Position numbers and translations under genes: made by a program | Notes under the pieces: model-generated | Seen by the model: the letters and a program-made list of their open reading frames with translations, nothing else | Told to the model about the DNA's origin: nothing | Database searches by the model: none | Assembly: GCF_022788655.1 (NCBI RefSeq) | Contig: NZ_CP084951.1 | Span: 2,728,001-2,792,000 of the forward strand | From: Sulfitobacter indolifex | Lineage (GTDB): Bacteria > Pseudomonadota > Alphaproteobacteria > Rhodobacterales > Rhodobacteraceae | Length of the DNA stretch: 64,000 nt | Direction of reading: 5' to 3' | Shown here: positions 17,962 to 27,829 of the stretch, one piece after another | How positions within the stretch are numbered: position 1 is the first letter of the stretch | How the letters are laid out: the number at the start of each line of letters is the position of its first letter

Positions 17962-19581
17962 TCACGAAGGCATGCCCGCGGCCTCCAACGATTCCAGCCA
18001 GCGATCTGCCAACCCTGGCGCTGTCCACATGCCGGTTATCAGTGCTCGTTCGCGTGCCACGGTCCATTCGGAATTTTCGTCGAGGAAAGCCGTCATCGCG
18101 GTCTTTGCCATATCCGCATTGCCAAGACAAAGGTAGATTGCGGCCAGCGTCTTGTTTGCGGCCACGGGTATGGAAGGCGCGGCTGTGAACGTGTCGAGCG
18201 CCTCGTCGCAGGCACCTCTTTGCCACTGGATACGCGCTTTGGTCCAATTCGTGTCATGCCCGTAAAGTGGATCAATCAGCTCGATGTCGGCAATCTCTTC
18301 AAGCGCTTCTTCGGTTTTGCCGACGAAGGCCAGCGCTTGCGCCAAAGCGTTGCGGGCGAATGATGACGACGGATTCAGATCTACTGCGCGGCGGAAGGCG
18401 CTGATTGCACCTTCAACATCACGGTTGAACATCAGCACGCGCCCCAACGCATGAAAGGCAAGGAAATTGTTGGGGTCAAGCTCCACCCCCCTGCGGGCAA
18501 GATCGTCCATCCGTTGGCGGATCGCATCTTCATCCCCCTCAACCCAGCCATAGCGCAGCCCGATGCGAAGCGACAGAGCCTGGCCCAGCGGTCCCCAGGC
18601 GGAATTGGGATAGTCCCTGATGGATTGCTCCTGCTCCGCGATATTGACCAGCAAACTGTCCCGTGAGAAATTTCGCATGATCCGGCTCTGTGCCGCGTTC
18701 GCGATCAGCAAGGCGCTGACATCGCCGTCCGACATCTGTGGCTCGGCCATGTCGACTACCTTTTCCCCCACCGCATTTGCAATCTTACGGCTGATCCGGC
18801 TGTTCGCGCGCAAGAGCTCGTCCAGGGGCACGTCGAATTCATCGGCCCAGAGACTCGCTTCTGTCGCACCGTCTATCAGCCGGGCCGTCGTGCGCACGTG
18901 TGTGCCGTCGTATTGCTGGCTGCCTTCCAGCACGAAATCGGCACCGAGCCGGTCAGCAATGTCCGACACGGGAAGGTCGGAGTTACGAAAGGTAAAGCTG
19001 GACCTCTGAGAGATGATCAGGAATTGCGGATAGCGTGCCAGCAGGGTGGTGATATTGTCGCTCACCGCATCGCTCAGGTAGCCTTGATATTCCAGCGGGC
19101 TGAAGTCGTCGAACGGCAAGACCGCGATCACCGGGGGCCCTGGCGGCGCTCCGGGTCTCAGCAAGGCGAATGCAAACGCGCATATGCAAAGGACCATAAC
19201 GGCAAGCAGGGCCAGTTGTTGCTTACGTGACGACCGATCCGGCACGGCCGCGGTGGGCGGGACCAGCCGATAAACCTTACGCGGCACCGTTTCCACGATG
19301 CGCTTGTCGATGTCCTCCAAGACCCGCCGAATCTCTGCAATGCATTGCGCGACGCTGTCAGGGGTTACCGCGCGACCCTGCCAAATCTCTTCGATCAACG
19401 CATCTTGATTCACCGTCTCACCCGGCACCCTTGCAAGCTCCATGAGCACCTCGCGCGACTGGTGCCGCAGGTCCAGTTCCTTGCCATCATGGCAAAAAAG
19501 CCGTCCGACTGAGCAATCGAGAAACGCTATCCCAAGATTGATTTCAGAGGATTTCGTGTCTCTTCGTTTGACGAAACGCAC
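17962..19581 (-). CDS. Membrane CadC-like winged-helix regulator with TPR domain
   Basis: A 539-residue protein: an OmpR/CadC-type winged helix (about residues 15-108, HQSREVLMELARVPGETVNQDALIEEIW and the DNA-contact segment VETVPRKVYRLV), one membrane helix (about 122-142), a TolB/FlgO-like domain beginning VIAVLPFDDFSPLEYQGYLSD (150-260), then TPR-like helices to the end. This ToxR/CadC-like layout places the sensor part outside the membrane. It is divergent from the 19694 gene, its most likely target. Confidence 0.82.
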   Translation of the reverse strand: MRFVKRRDTKSSEINLGIAFLDCSVGRLFCHDGKELDLRHQSREVLMELARVPGETVNQDALIEEIWQGRAVTPDSVAQCIAEIRRVLEDIDKRIVETVPRKVYRLVPPTAAVPDRSSRKQQLALLAVMVLCICAFAFALLRPGAPPGPPVIAVLPFDDFSPLEYQGYLSDAVSDNITTLLARYPQFLIISQRSSFTFRNSDLPVSDIADRLGADFVLEGSQQYDGTHVRTTARLIDGATEASLWADEFDVPLDELLRANSRISRKIANAVGEKVVDMAEPQMSDGDVSALLIANAAQSRIMRNFSRDSLLVNIAEQEQSIRDYPNSAWGPLGQALSLRIGLRYGWVEGDEDAIRQRMDDLARRGVELDPNNFLAFHALGRVLMFNRDVEGAISAFRRAVDLNPSSSFARNALAQALAFVGKTEEALEEIADIELIDPLYGHDTNWTKARIQWQRGACDEALDTFTAAPSIPVAANKTLAAIYLCLGNADMAKTAMTAFLDENSEWTVARERALITGMWTAPGLADRWLESLEAAGMPS

Positions 19582-19693
19582 CTCCTTAACCTCCCATCAA
19601 GCCCACCACCGCCCCGCATGTCGGATTTGGTCTTTCCGACGAAGATACCCTGCCGGGTGAAAAATACTAACCCCGAACCTGAAAGGACACGAA

Positions 19694-20053
19694 ATGCAAC
19701 TCATGAAATTGACCCAAGGTGCAATGATCCTCGTCTTCGTCACGACTTGCGCCGCTTCGGCAGACCAATTCGCGATCCGGACAAACAAACCTGTGTCCGG
19801 CGCATCCGCGGGCCTGCTTGAAACGTTGGATATCCGCGAGATCGAGGCCGTTGAGATTAACGGTGCCCATTACATACTGATCAATGCGAAGGACGAGGGC
19901 TGTGCCGAAGCCTACATCTTTGCCCACGGTATCGATGCCAAGGCCCTCTACCGGCTTGAGGCCGACTGGACCGGACCCGGTCTATCCTCACTGCCTTTGG
20001 AAGCGCGGGGTGCCTTCTTCAAAGAAACAATCTGCGAGTTCTGCACGAGCTGA
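19694..20053 (+). CDS. Small secreted Cys-containing protein
   Basis: A 119-residue protein with a signal peptide (cleavage after CAASA, about residue 23). GAAAGGACACGAA precedes the ATG. The mature part has Cys at about residue 69 (DEGCAEAY) and a C-terminal ICEFC pair. No family recognised. It is divergent from the CadC-like regulator with 112 bases between starts, the layout of a CadC-type regulator and its target. Confidence 0.68.
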   Translation: MQLMKLTQGAMILVFVTTCAASADQFAIRTNKPVSGASAGLLETLDIREIEAVEINGAHYILINAKDEGCAEAYIFAHGIDAKALYRLEADWTGPGLSSLPLEARGAFFKETICEFCTS

Positions 20054-20534
20054 AGCATTCAGAGCAGAACGCATCTTGAGGGGCTCCATCTCTTCTGAGA
20101 TCAAATACGACTAAAGATGATTGGTATGTCGCAAGGGTGCAGGTGCCGTCAGGCATGCAGAGGAAAGCGGCTGTTCGGACAGCCGCTTTCGAACCCATGT
20201 ATTCTTTAGATTGCGACAGTGAAAAGGGCTGGAATAGCTGATTTGCGGCGATGCGCCATGAACCTCAGGCTGAATTCCCCTCGAAGTTCTGCTTCCAATG
20301 GTCGGCCCAGTTCGCTTCGCGCCCATAACGAACGACCGCTTTCCGCCCTCGGCGCGCTTCTTCAAACCTACAAGACTGTAGCGGTCCGCCAAAATGACCT
20401 TCACGCCAGACCCGACAGCAAAACCCCATTCTCGACAATGCCGTAGCGTGCTGCCACAAAGTCACTCGGAGGCATTCCCGCAGCTATTTTGCCAGGGGGG
20501 AAAGCTTGCCTTTGGGTTTGGAGGAGGAAAAACC
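20054..20534. other. Gene-free stretch with terminator-like hairpin and the TAXI leader
   Basis: No convincing gene. A strong hairpin lies at 20164-20189. Short open frames on both strands have no start signal or recognisable domain. The last bases (GGAGGAGGAAAAACC) are the ribosome site of the TAXI gene. Confidence 0.45.
20164..20189. terminator. Perfect 11-bp hairpin, probable terminator
   Basis: AAAGCGGCTGT, loop TCGG, then ACAGCCGCTTT: a perfect 11-bp stem ending in A3/T3, about 110 bases after the 19694 gene. The symmetric A/T ends would allow action on either strand; the T-run is short. Confidence 0.6.
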
Positions 20535-21488
20535 ATGAATGCATTAAGACGAACTATTTGCGCGGCATTGGCCGTGGGGCTGGTGGGCGCTGCCGTGAGT
20601 GCTGAGACCCGTGTGACCTATAAGTCGGCCAAATCGGGCTCGTCCTACTATCAAATGGGTGTGGAGCTTGCCGAAGCTATGAAAGCGGGCAGCAGCGGGG
20701 ACATCTCGGTTACAGTGGAAGAGAGCCAAGGCTCTGTCCAGAACGTCATGGAAGTGCGCGCGCGTGGGGCCGACTATGTCTTTACCACCCCTCCTTCTCT
20801 TGTTGGTTTGGCCCAGAACGGCAAGGCTATGTTTGAGGGCAAAACCGCGCCTGCTTTCGACGAAATTCGTGCGCTTTTCCCAATCCCTTCACTGACCATG
20901 CATTTCGTGATGTCTCAAGCCAGCGAAGCCACCTCGCTTGCTGATTTGGAAGGCAAGAGCATCTTGCTGGGCAAAGGGTCTTTCGGCGCCACCGAAGGGG
21001 CAAAGTATCTGGATATGTTTGGGCTGTCGGACAGTGTCGAGATCGCGGATGCGGAATTAAGCAACGCCGTAGCCGCCTTGAAGAACGGGCAGATTGATGG
21101 CTTTGTCACTGCCGGTTCATTCCCTGCGCCAAATGTCGTTGAAGCCGCCGCTTCCACCCCCGTTACTGTGATTCCGTTGTCAGACGAGCAAATTGCGCAA
21201 TCCAAACGGACGCGAATTGTCATTCCAGCGGGGACCTATGCGGGCCAGGAGCAGGATGTGACCACGACCGCTCTGCCCGTTGTCGCCTTCACGACCACAA
21301 AGATGGACGATGAAACGGCCTATCAACTGACCAAGACCTATTGGGAAAACAAGGCGAAGATGGCCGACACTTCGCCGTGGTGGGGCAATGTCACGCCAGA
21401 GTTGATGAGCAACATAACCACCGAGTTGCACTCCGGCGCGCTGCGCTATTACGAAGAAGCCGGGATCGCGACAGAGACCTCGCAATAA
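20535..21488 (+). CDS. TAXI-family TRAP transporter solute-binding protein
   Basis: A 317-residue periplasmic binding protein with a signal peptide (cleavage after GAAVSA, about residue 23). The ATG at 20535 follows GGAGGAGG; an upstream in-frame start adds about 47 residues with no signal character. KSGSSYYQMGVELAEAMK near residue 33 and GKGSFGATEGAKYLDMFGL near 140 are typical of TAXI proteins, which deliver organic acids such as glutamate or 2-oxoglutarate to TRAP permeases. It is followed by the fused permease. The ligand is not predictable from sequence. Confidence 0.88.
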   Translation: MNALRRTICAALAVGLVGAAVSAETRVTYKSAKSGSSYYQMGVELAEAMKAGSSGDISVTVEESQGSVQNVMEVRARGADYVFTTPPSLVGLAQNGKAMFEGKTAPAFDEIRALFPIPSLTMHFVMSQASEATSLADLEGKSILLGKGSFGATEGAKYLDMFGLSDSVEIADAELSNAVAALKNGQIDGFVTAGSFPAPNVVEAAASTPVTVIPLSDEQIAQSKRTRIVIPAGTYAGQEQDVTTTALPVVAFTTTKMDDETAYQLTKTYWENKAKMADTSPWWGNVTPELMSNITTELHSGALRYYEEAGIATETSQ

Positions 21489-21549
21489 CAAGGTAAGCGG
21501 CGCGGGCTTTCCGCGCCGCGCTTCCCCAGCCAAAGCCGGACCCCCATAC

Positions 21550-23334
21550 ATGACAAACCTTCCCGAAAGCCGATTGGCGGCGAGTTTCTGGATCGCGCTT
21601 GCCGTCGCGCTGGTCGCTTATCACTTGGTTCTGGTGTTTTCAGGTCTGGTGCCGAACCTTATCAGCAGACCGCTACACATGGCTTTCATCCTACCCTTCG
21701 CTCTGGTCTTTGACGCACGCACACCGCTGCGACGGACCACCGGCGGCGTTTTGGCGGTATTGGGCATCGCCGCGGCGCTTTGGGTGGCCTTCAACAGCAA
21801 TGCGCTCGGGGATCAATACGGGTTTATCGAGAGCAATTTTCAGCTCGCGGTGGCGATGACGCTGCTCTTGGTGGTGCTGGAAACGGCGCGGCGGGTGATC
21901 GGTTTGCCGTTGCCACTGGTTGCCGCACTGGCGCTGCTCTACGGACTTTTTGGACAGTATATTCCCGGAGAGTTCGGGCATTCTGGCACGCCACTAGAAA
22001 GTTTTTTCGGAACACTGACCATCGCCGAAGGCGGAATTTGGGGGACGCTCACCGGTGTCTCCGTTTCTGTCGTGGCGATCTTCGTCATCTTCGGCGCTGT
22101 TTTGAACGCTGGCGAAGCGGGACAAGGGTTCATGAATGTCGCGGCGGCCGCAGCGGGCAAACTGAAGGGCGGCGCGGCGAAGGTTTCGGTTTTGTCGTCC
22201 GCGCTGTTCGGCTCGATCTCTGGCTCAGCGTCCGCAAATGTCGCGTCCACCGGCGCGATCACACTGCCCGCGATGACCAAGCTCGGCTATCCCAAACGTC
22301 TCGCCGCAGCTGTCGAGGCCGTTGCCTCCTCGGGCGGTCAGATTATGCCGCCACTGATGGGCGCAGGTGCCTTTGTTATGGTCGAGCTTACCGGCGTGCC
22401 CTACATTGGCATTATGGCCGCCGCAGCGCTTCCAGCGTTACTCTACTTCGTTGCGGTCTGGGTGGGGATTAACGCCTACGCTCAGCGCTTCTCGCTGAAG
22501 GGAATAGCTGAAGCGGATCGCCCTGTGATGCGTGACGTAGTGATTACCTCACTCTTCTTCCTTGTCCCCTTCTCGGTCCTTCTTTGGGGCATGTTTATCG
22601 CGCAATTCACGCCTGAATACGCGGCGGCTATGGCGATCCTCTCAGCGGCGCTGCTCTTGTTTTTCAACGCCCAACTCACTTTCCGGGCGCGCCAGATTGC
22701 CATAAGGATGACAAGTGCAGTTCTTAATGCTGCGCGACAGGTTTCATTGATCGCGTCCATCATCCTTTGCGCTTCGATCATCATTGGCGTGCTGTCGATC
22801 ACCGGGCTCGGCGTGAAAATCACCTCGCTTATTCTGGAGGGGTCGGGCGGGCTTCTTTGGCCGTCCTTGCTGTTGACGGCGGTCGCCTGTCTCATCTTAG
22901 GCATGGAGGTGCCGACCACAGCTGCTTATGTGATCTGCGTCTCGGTGACCGGTCCTGCGCTCATCGAACTGGGACTTTCGCCGCTTCAAGCGCATCTCTT
23001 TGTCTTTTGGTTCGCGCTTCTATCGACAATCACGCCTCCGGTTTGCGGCGCTGTTTTTATCGCCGCGGGGATGATTGGTGAGAACTGGTTAAAGGTCGCT
23101 CTAACCGCGATGGCGCTTGGTATTGGACTTTATGTCATCCCGCTGGGCATGGTCGCCAATCCAGATATGCTAAGACTTTCGGAAGCTCCATTGGCAGCTC
23201 TATTGGCGGCTGGTCGAGTTGCGTTGGGGCTGACCATGCTTTCATTCGGTTTAATCGGAGCGCGACGGCCCTTGTCAACGGTTGCGCTTTGCGCGGGCGG
23301 GCTGGCGGTCGTGTTTTCTGGACTGTGGTTTTGA
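21550..23334 (+). CDS. TRAP transporter fused permease (DctQM type)
   Basis: A 594-residue membrane protein: an N-terminal group of about four helices (DctQ-like) joined to a DctM-like large permease with about 12 helices. Conserved permease segments are visible: SGSASANVASTGAITLPAMTKLGYP (about residues 220-245) and GGQIMPPLMGAGAFVM (259-274). Fused QM permeases pair with TAXI binding proteins, as here, to import a carboxylate using a sodium or proton gradient. It starts 61 bases after the binding-protein stop and is surely in the same operon. Confidence 0.88.
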   Translation: MTNLPESRLAASFWIALAVALVAYHLVLVFSGLVPNLISRPLHMAFILPFALVFDARTPLRRTTGGVLAVLGIAAALWVAFNSNALGDQYGFIESNFQLAVAMTLLLVVLETARRVIGLPLPLVAALALLYGLFGQYIPGEFGHSGTPLESFFGTLTIAEGGIWGTLTGVSVSVVAIFVIFGAVLNAGEAGQGFMNVAAAAAGKLKGGAAKVSVLSSALFGSISGSASANVASTGAITLPAMTKLGYPKRLAAAVEAVASSGGQIMPPLMGAGAFVMVELTGVPYIGIMAAAALPALLYFVAVWVGINAYAQRFSLKGIAEADRPVMRDVVITSLFFLVPFSVLLWGMFIAQFTPEYAAAMAILSAALLLFFNAQLTFRARQIAIRMTSAVLNAARQVSLIASIILCASIIIGVLSITGLGVKITSLILEGSGGLLWPSLLLTAVACLILGMEVPTTAAYVICVSVTGPALIELGLSPLQAHLFVFWFALLSTITPPVCGAVFIAAGMIGENWLKVALTAMALGIGLYVIPLGMVANPDMLRLSEAPLAALLAAGRVALGLTMLSFGLIGARRPLSTVALCAGGLAVVFSGLWF

Positions 23335-23532
23335 TCTCGCCGCCTTAAAGCAAGCGATTAGTCACATTGATATTGGATAGCACGTCCTAAATCTGTTTTC
23401 GCAATCGGATATCAGCGGACCTGTGGCGTAAGGGAAATGCATCGGTCGGGGACAGCGAGAGCACAATTCTTCGCAATCCTCCCGATACCCTACAATGCCG
23501 AAGGTGCATCCTCGGCCCCTCAGGAGACTAAC

Positions 23533-23754
23533 ATGAAATTACTCTACCCCCTCATCGCCGCCACTGCGCTTATCTCTGCCTGCGCGCCCAATATCGCCCT
23601 CGATAGTGACGTAGAGCGCGGGCTTGCAGGCGCAGCGCTCGGCTATGGCGCGGCGAAAGCTATGGATGAAAACGCCGACCACGGCGCCATCATCGGCGGC
23701 CTTGCGGGCGTTTTCTGTGATGATGCGGGCATTTGCAGCCGCCCCCGCTATTGA
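23533..23754 (+). CDS. Small glycine-zipper lipoprotein
   Basis: A 73-residue protein. The ATG at 23533 follows AGGAGAC; the signal peptide ends in the lipobox I-S-A-C (Cys about residue 17). The mature part has GLAGAALGYGAAKAMDE and GAIIGGLAGVF, a glycine-zipper pair able to insert into or span the outer membrane, and ends with two cysteines. Similar short lipoproteins are common in Rhodobacterales; the role is unknown. Confidence 0.72.
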   Translation: MKLLYPLIAATALISACAPNIALDSDVERGLAGAALGYGAAKAMDENADHGAIIGGLAGVFCDDAGICSRPRY

Positions 23755-24271
23755 GCATCAAAAAATTAGTAGAGCGCGGAAAGAAATTCGCGCGCTCTGT
23801 TGCGACCGTGCAGCATGATTTTCTTGCGTCGTTTTGCTAAGCTTAAGCTTGCACGTCACTGTTTCAAAGCCCCGGCACTTGAACCTGGATCCCGGTCAGT
23901 CAAGGAGGGCATATCGGCCTTTAGCCGACCCTGGTGTTGTCTGCAGCGAACGGCAGGAACGAGCCCTTAGTGACCGTGCAGAGCTTGAGGCTATTCGCAG
24001 CCGCAGAATAGCGTTCTTTGCAGGGGACGGCCCAGAGCCGACATTCAACGCAATGTCACTTGCAACAGACCAATCAGTCGCAGTGTTGGCGAAAACGGGT
24101 GCTTAGCGGGTTAGACCTCGGCCGCCATCGCGCATTGATAATCAGTGCGACCCGGAGGACGTAGCTTGTCGTCCTGCGCTGTCACGCCGCTGCTGTAACG
24201 GCCGAACGTGGTCGGGACGGTCAGATCGTGCGATACTCTACGCACCATCTTAATCTGAGGAGGCACGGCAC
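23755..24271. other. Gene-free stretch with degenerate intergenic element
   Basis: No gene. About 23900-24070 contains TAGCCGACCCTGG, GCAGCGAACGGCAGGAACGAGCCC and GAGCCGACATTCAACGCAATG, a good representative of the element seen in other gaps. The last 15 bases include AGGAGG, the ribosome site of the FAD monooxygenase gene. Confidence 0.5.
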
Positions 24272-25492
24272 GTGGCAGAAGAGATTTCAGCGCAGTGTTG
24301 CATCGTGGGCGGCGGACCGGCCGGACTAACGCTCGGATTCTTGTTGGCCCGCGCCGGCATCGACGTTGTCGTCCTCGAAAAGCACGCCGATTTCCTGCGC
24401 GACTTTCGCGGCGACACGATTCACCCATCAACCATGGAGCTGATGCACGATCTCGGCCTTCTACCCGAGTTTCTGGACCTGCCTCATCAGCGGGTGTCGA
24501 GGCTCTTCGGGCAAGTCGGACCGGACCGGGTGCAGATTGCAGATTTCTCCGGCCTGCCGGTTCATGCCCCTTTCATCGCGATGATGCCGCAATGGGACTT
24601 CCTGTGCTTTCTGGCGGAAAAGGCGAAGCAATATCCCTGCTTCCGCCTGTGCATGGGCGCCGAGGGCCGCGCCTTGCTGACCGAGGACGGGAACGTAACG
24701 GGCGTCCGTGCCGAAACACGCGAGGGCATGATCGATATCAAAGCGCCGTTGACGGTCGCGGCCGACGGGCGTGGGTCGCGCCTGCGGGCGGACGCGGCCC
24801 TGACGATTAAAGAACTCGGCGCACCGATCGACGTGCTCTGGTTCCGGCTGTCGCGCCTCGACTCCGATACGGAGGAAACGCAGGGCCGCTTCGACGCCGG
24901 TCAGATTTTTATCATGATCAATCGTGGTGACTATTGGCAATGCGCCTACGTCATTCCCAAGGGTGGCTTCGAGAAGAAGAAGACGGCGGGAATCGGAGCA
25001 TTCTGCGCGGAGCTGGCAAAAGTCGCTCCTTTCGAGGCCGATCGCGTCCATGAATTGGAGAACTGGGAGCAGGTGAAAATCCTAAGTGTGCAGGTGAACC
25101 GGCTGGAGACCTGGTGGCGGCCAGGGCTGATTTGCATCGGCGATGCGGCTCATGCCATGTCGCCGGTGGGCGGCGTCGGCGTGAACCTCGCGGTGCAGGA
25201 CGCGGTGGCCTCCGCCAACGTTCTCGCGACCCCGTTGCGGCGCGGCACGCCGTCAGGGGACGAGCTCGCAGCAGTCCAGCGCCGTCGCGAATGGCCAACG
25301 CGCGCAACCCAAAGGCTGCAAGTCCTGATCCAGAATCGCGTTCTTCTGAAGGCACTGCGCAGCGGCTCTGATTTTCGCTCACCATTTCTATTGCGGATCA
25401 TGACACGCGTGCCGTTGCTCCGAAACCTGCCTGGCCGGATCATTGGATTGGGATTACGACCAGAGCGCCCAAATCCGGAACTCTACCGTTGA
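24272..25492 (+). CDS. FAD-dependent aromatic-type monooxygenase
   Basis: A 406-residue group A flavoprotein hydroxylase (UbiH/PheA/TfdB-like). GTG start with AGGAGG 8 bases upstream. FAD motifs in order: GGGPAGLT (residues 11-18), the ADGRGSRLR 'DG' motif (about 167-175) and CIGDAAHAMSPVGGVGVNLAVQDA (about 288-311). It would use NAD(P)H and O2 to hydroxylate or epoxidise a substrate that cannot be named. It stands alone; in related genomes such enzymes sit with type III polyketide and ICMT genes, and an ICMT remnant lies 3.5 kb away. Confidence 0.83.
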   Translation: MAEEISAQCCIVGGGPAGLTLGFLLARAGIDVVVLEKHADFLRDFRGDTIHPSTMELMHDLGLLPEFLDLPHQRVSRLFGQVGPDRVQIADFSGLPVHAPFIAMMPQWDFLCFLAEKAKQYPCFRLCMGAEGRALLTEDGNVTGVRAETREGMIDIKAPLTVAADGRGSRLRADAALTIKELGAPIDVLWFRLSRLDSDTEETQGRFDAGQIFIMINRGDYWQCAYVIPKGGFEKKKTAGIGAFCAELAKVAPFEADRVHELENWEQVKILSVQVNRLETWWRPGLICIGDAAHAMSPVGGVGVNLAVQDAVASANVLATPLRRGTPSGDELAAVQRRREWPTRATQRLQVLIQNRVLLKALRSGSDFRSPFLLRIMTRVPLLRNLPGRIIGLGLRPERPNPELYR

Positions 25493-25647
25493 GCCGTGAA
25501 TCGCCTTCAAACAAGATTGGAAGGGGGGAGTGTCAGTTCGGTTCATTGGCGTCACTGCTCATTTTCTCATGCATTTTCTGCTATGAGGCGAATTAACGGC
25601 ATTTCTTGAATACGGCAAAGCCAGGTATGATCAGGCACTGATCGGAT

Positions 25648-27021
25648 TTACGTCAGGAACATGATCTCGAACACAGTTCCTGGATCATTGTCCGACACAG
25701 TTATTACGGCACCATGCAGGTCGCAGATCGCTTTTGCTAATGCCAGGCCAAGGCCATTCCCTGGACTATTTCGGCTTTTTTCGCCTCTGAAGAACCGGTG
25801 AAAAATCCGCTCTTGATCCCGGCATTCGATTCCCGGCCCATCGTCAGTTATCCGCAAGATCAGCCCTTCTGGGGTATTCTCGCCCGAGACCAGAACTTTA
25901 GACCCCGCCGGACAATGTTTGATCGCGTTCTCGACAAGATTTGACAGCAGTTGCGTCAGCAGGTTCCTATCCCCAAAAACCTCAAGCTGTTCGTCCGGCA
26001 CCTTAATGGTCAACTCAATACCAGCATCCTCGGCAGTAGGCTCGAAGACTTCCGTAACATTGCCTATGACCTCACGCAGGTCGTTCCACGCGAACCTTTC
26101 ACGACGGTCACTTCCCTCAATCTGCGCAATGCGCAAAAGGGCGTTAAAGGTCGCTATGATTTCTTCAGTTTGATCAAGACTGGCAGTAATGTCGTCCGGC
26201 CGGATAGTCGGACTGTCTCGTAGTTTTTCCAACCGCTGCCGAAGATGCTGAAGCGGCGTGCGCATGTCATGGGCAATGTCATTCGAGATCTGCTCTTGGC
26301 TTTCGAGCAGGCGGTTGATCTGGCCAAGCATGTTGTTGATTTCGGTTGACACCCGCGACAAATCATCGCGCGCGTTTGGGGCAATTTGAATACGGGAAGC
26401 GAGGTTGCCAGAGGAGACCTCTGTTAAAGTATTGGATATGGCTGAAATGCGTCGCTCGGTGATGCGGCCAATTTGGACACCGACGATAAGGCCGAGGATC
26501 ACAACCGCCAGATAGCCCGCCACCAAAGCCATGCCAAGTGCTTCCAGTATCTCCAAGACGATATGGTCGCCTGCCCCTTGGATCAGGCGATAGGGGCCGA
26601 CGTCATCTGCGCGCAGCCAATAGCCGGTGACTTCGTCGTGAATTTCTCCACCGAGCGGCAATTCCTGTGCCGGAAGATAGTCGGGCAAAGGGCTTTCAAC
26701 GGTCGAGGACAAGTTGCCGGAAACAATAGCGCCGTCGGCGTTCAGAAGCTGGTAGACCCGGGCATTTTGAAAACTGACTTCGGCAAGGGCGTCGACGCGG
26801 TCGACCAGCACCTCATCGCCGCCCAGCTCGAAGATTTCAACGAGCGTGGCCGCATCGCTGCGCATTTGGTCGAGCACCCAGTCTTGGACCTCGTATTGCG
26901 TAAACCAATATGCCAATGCGAAAACGAGCGCAGAGAGCACCGAATAGAGAAACGAGTATTGCAAAGACAGCCGTATGGATGTCCGCAACGCTGAAGGGCC
27001 CTTGCGCTTAGGCTTATCCAT
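25648..27021 (-). CDS. Sensor histidine kinase
   Basis: A 457-residue kinase: membrane helix (about 20-40), periplasmic sensor domain (41-155), second helix (158-182), HAMP (183-235), dimerisation domain with phospho-acceptor H251 in IAHDMRTP, and an ATPase domain with LVENAIKH (N box), ITDDGPGIE (G1) and GNGLGLALAK (G2). The start overlaps the response-regulator stop by 8 bases. The signal is unknown; the divergent lipid-type glycosyltransferase suggests envelope stress, as for PmrB. Confidence 0.87.
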   Translation of the reverse strand: MDKPKRKGPSALRTSIRLSLQYSFLYSVLSALVFALAYWFTQYEVQDWVLDQMRSDAATLVEIFELGGDEVLVDRVDALAEVSFQNARVYQLLNADGAIVSGNLSSTVESPLPDYLPAQELPLGGEIHDEVTGYWLRADDVGPYRLIQGAGDHIVLEILEALGMALVAGYLAVVILGLIVGVQIGRITERRISAISNTLTEVSSGNLASRIQIAPNARDDLSRVSTEINNMLGQINRLLESQEQISNDIAHDMRTPLQHLRQRLEKLRDSPTIRPDDITASLDQTEEIIATFNALLRIAQIEGSDRRERFAWNDLREVIGNVTEVFEPTAEDAGIELTIKVPDEQLEVFGDRNLLTQLLSNLVENAIKHCPAGSKVLVSGENTPEGLILRITDDGPGIECRDQERIFHRFFRGEKSRNSPGNGLGLALAKAICDLHGAVITVSDNDPGTVFEIMFLT

Positions 27022-27685
27022 GAAGACTGTATCCCGCGCCTCGAACGGTATGGATCAACGGCTGGTCGAAGGGTTTGTCGATCTTGTTGCGCAGACGGCT
27101 GATATGCGTTTCGACGACATTGGTGTTCGGGTCGAAGTGAAAATCCCAGACCGCTTCCAGCAACATGGTGCGTGTCACCACCCGCTCGGCGTTCTTCATC
27201 AGATAAGACAGCAAGCGAAACTCGCGCGGCTGCACAGCGATCTCCTGACCGGATCGGCACACAGTATGGCGGATCAGGTCGATCTCCAGATCAGCGACCT
27301 GAAGTCGCGTTTCTTCGGCCTGCATCGGGGGGCGGCGTGCAAGTGCAGTTAGGCGCGCGGAAAGCTCTGAAAACGCAAAAGGTTTCACAAGATAGTCGTC
27401 CGCCCCAGCTTCCAATCCATTCACCCGGTCGTTCAAACCGCCGAGCGCGCTCAAGAACAGGATCGGCGTATCAACGTTCGCACCGCGCACTGATTTGACG
27501 AGGGTCAACCCATCCAAGCCGGGCAGCATCCGGTCGACTACGATGACATCAAAGTCATTGTCCAGCGCATCGAGGAAGCCTTGTTTGCCATCAGACGCAT
27601 GTTTCGTCACATGGCCAAGCGCCTTTAGGCTGGTGCAGATATACTCAGCCGTCTCGCCATCATCTTCTACAACAAGCACCCGCAT
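27014..27685 (-). CDS. OmpR/PhoB-type response regulator
   Basis: A 223-residue regulator with receiver domain (acidic pocket EDD at 7-9, phosphorylation site D51 in VVDRMLPG, K103 region YLVKPF) and an OmpR winged helix (about 128-222, ending VETHISRLRNKIDKPFDQPLIHTVRGAGYSL). First gene of the two-component operon. It diverges from the glycosyltransferase gene 145 bases away, which is its likely target. Confidence 0.9.
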   Translation of the reverse strand: MRVLVVEDDGETAEYICTSLKALGHVTKHASDGKQGFLDALDNDFDVIVVDRMLPGLDGLTLVKSVRGANVDTPILFLSALGGLNDRVNGLEAGADDYLVKPFAFSELSARLTALARRPPMQAEETRLQVADLEIDLIRHTVCRSGQEIAVQPREFRLLSYLMKNAERVVTRTMLLEAVWDFHFDPNTNVVETHISRLRNKIDKPFDQPLIHTVRGAGYSLHG

Positions 27686-27802
27686 CTGCGCTCAAGCTCC
27701 ATAAGGTATTGAGAAAATAGCCTGCTTTGCGGCTTTGCACCATCTTCGTAATATTACGGATCGGTATAGTGCCGACCATCTTTCGCAGACCACCACCGTC
27801 TT

Positions 27803-27828
27803 ATGCCCTGAGAAAAAGGACAGGGCAT
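27803..27828 (+). promoter_or_regulatory. Leader hairpin enclosing the ribosome site of the glycosyltransferase
   Basis: ATGCCCTG, a 10-base purine loop, and CAGGGCAT form a perfect 8-bp stem directly before the ATG at 27830. The likely Shine-Dalgarno AAGGA lies in the loop and the stem ends one base before the start codon, so folding could limit translation. Confidence 0.45.
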
Positions 27829-27829
27829 T

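Noticed and set aside
20265..20465. Minus-strand frame before the TAXI gene
   Set aside because: No start signal or recognisable domain; could be a gene remnant but nothing supports it.
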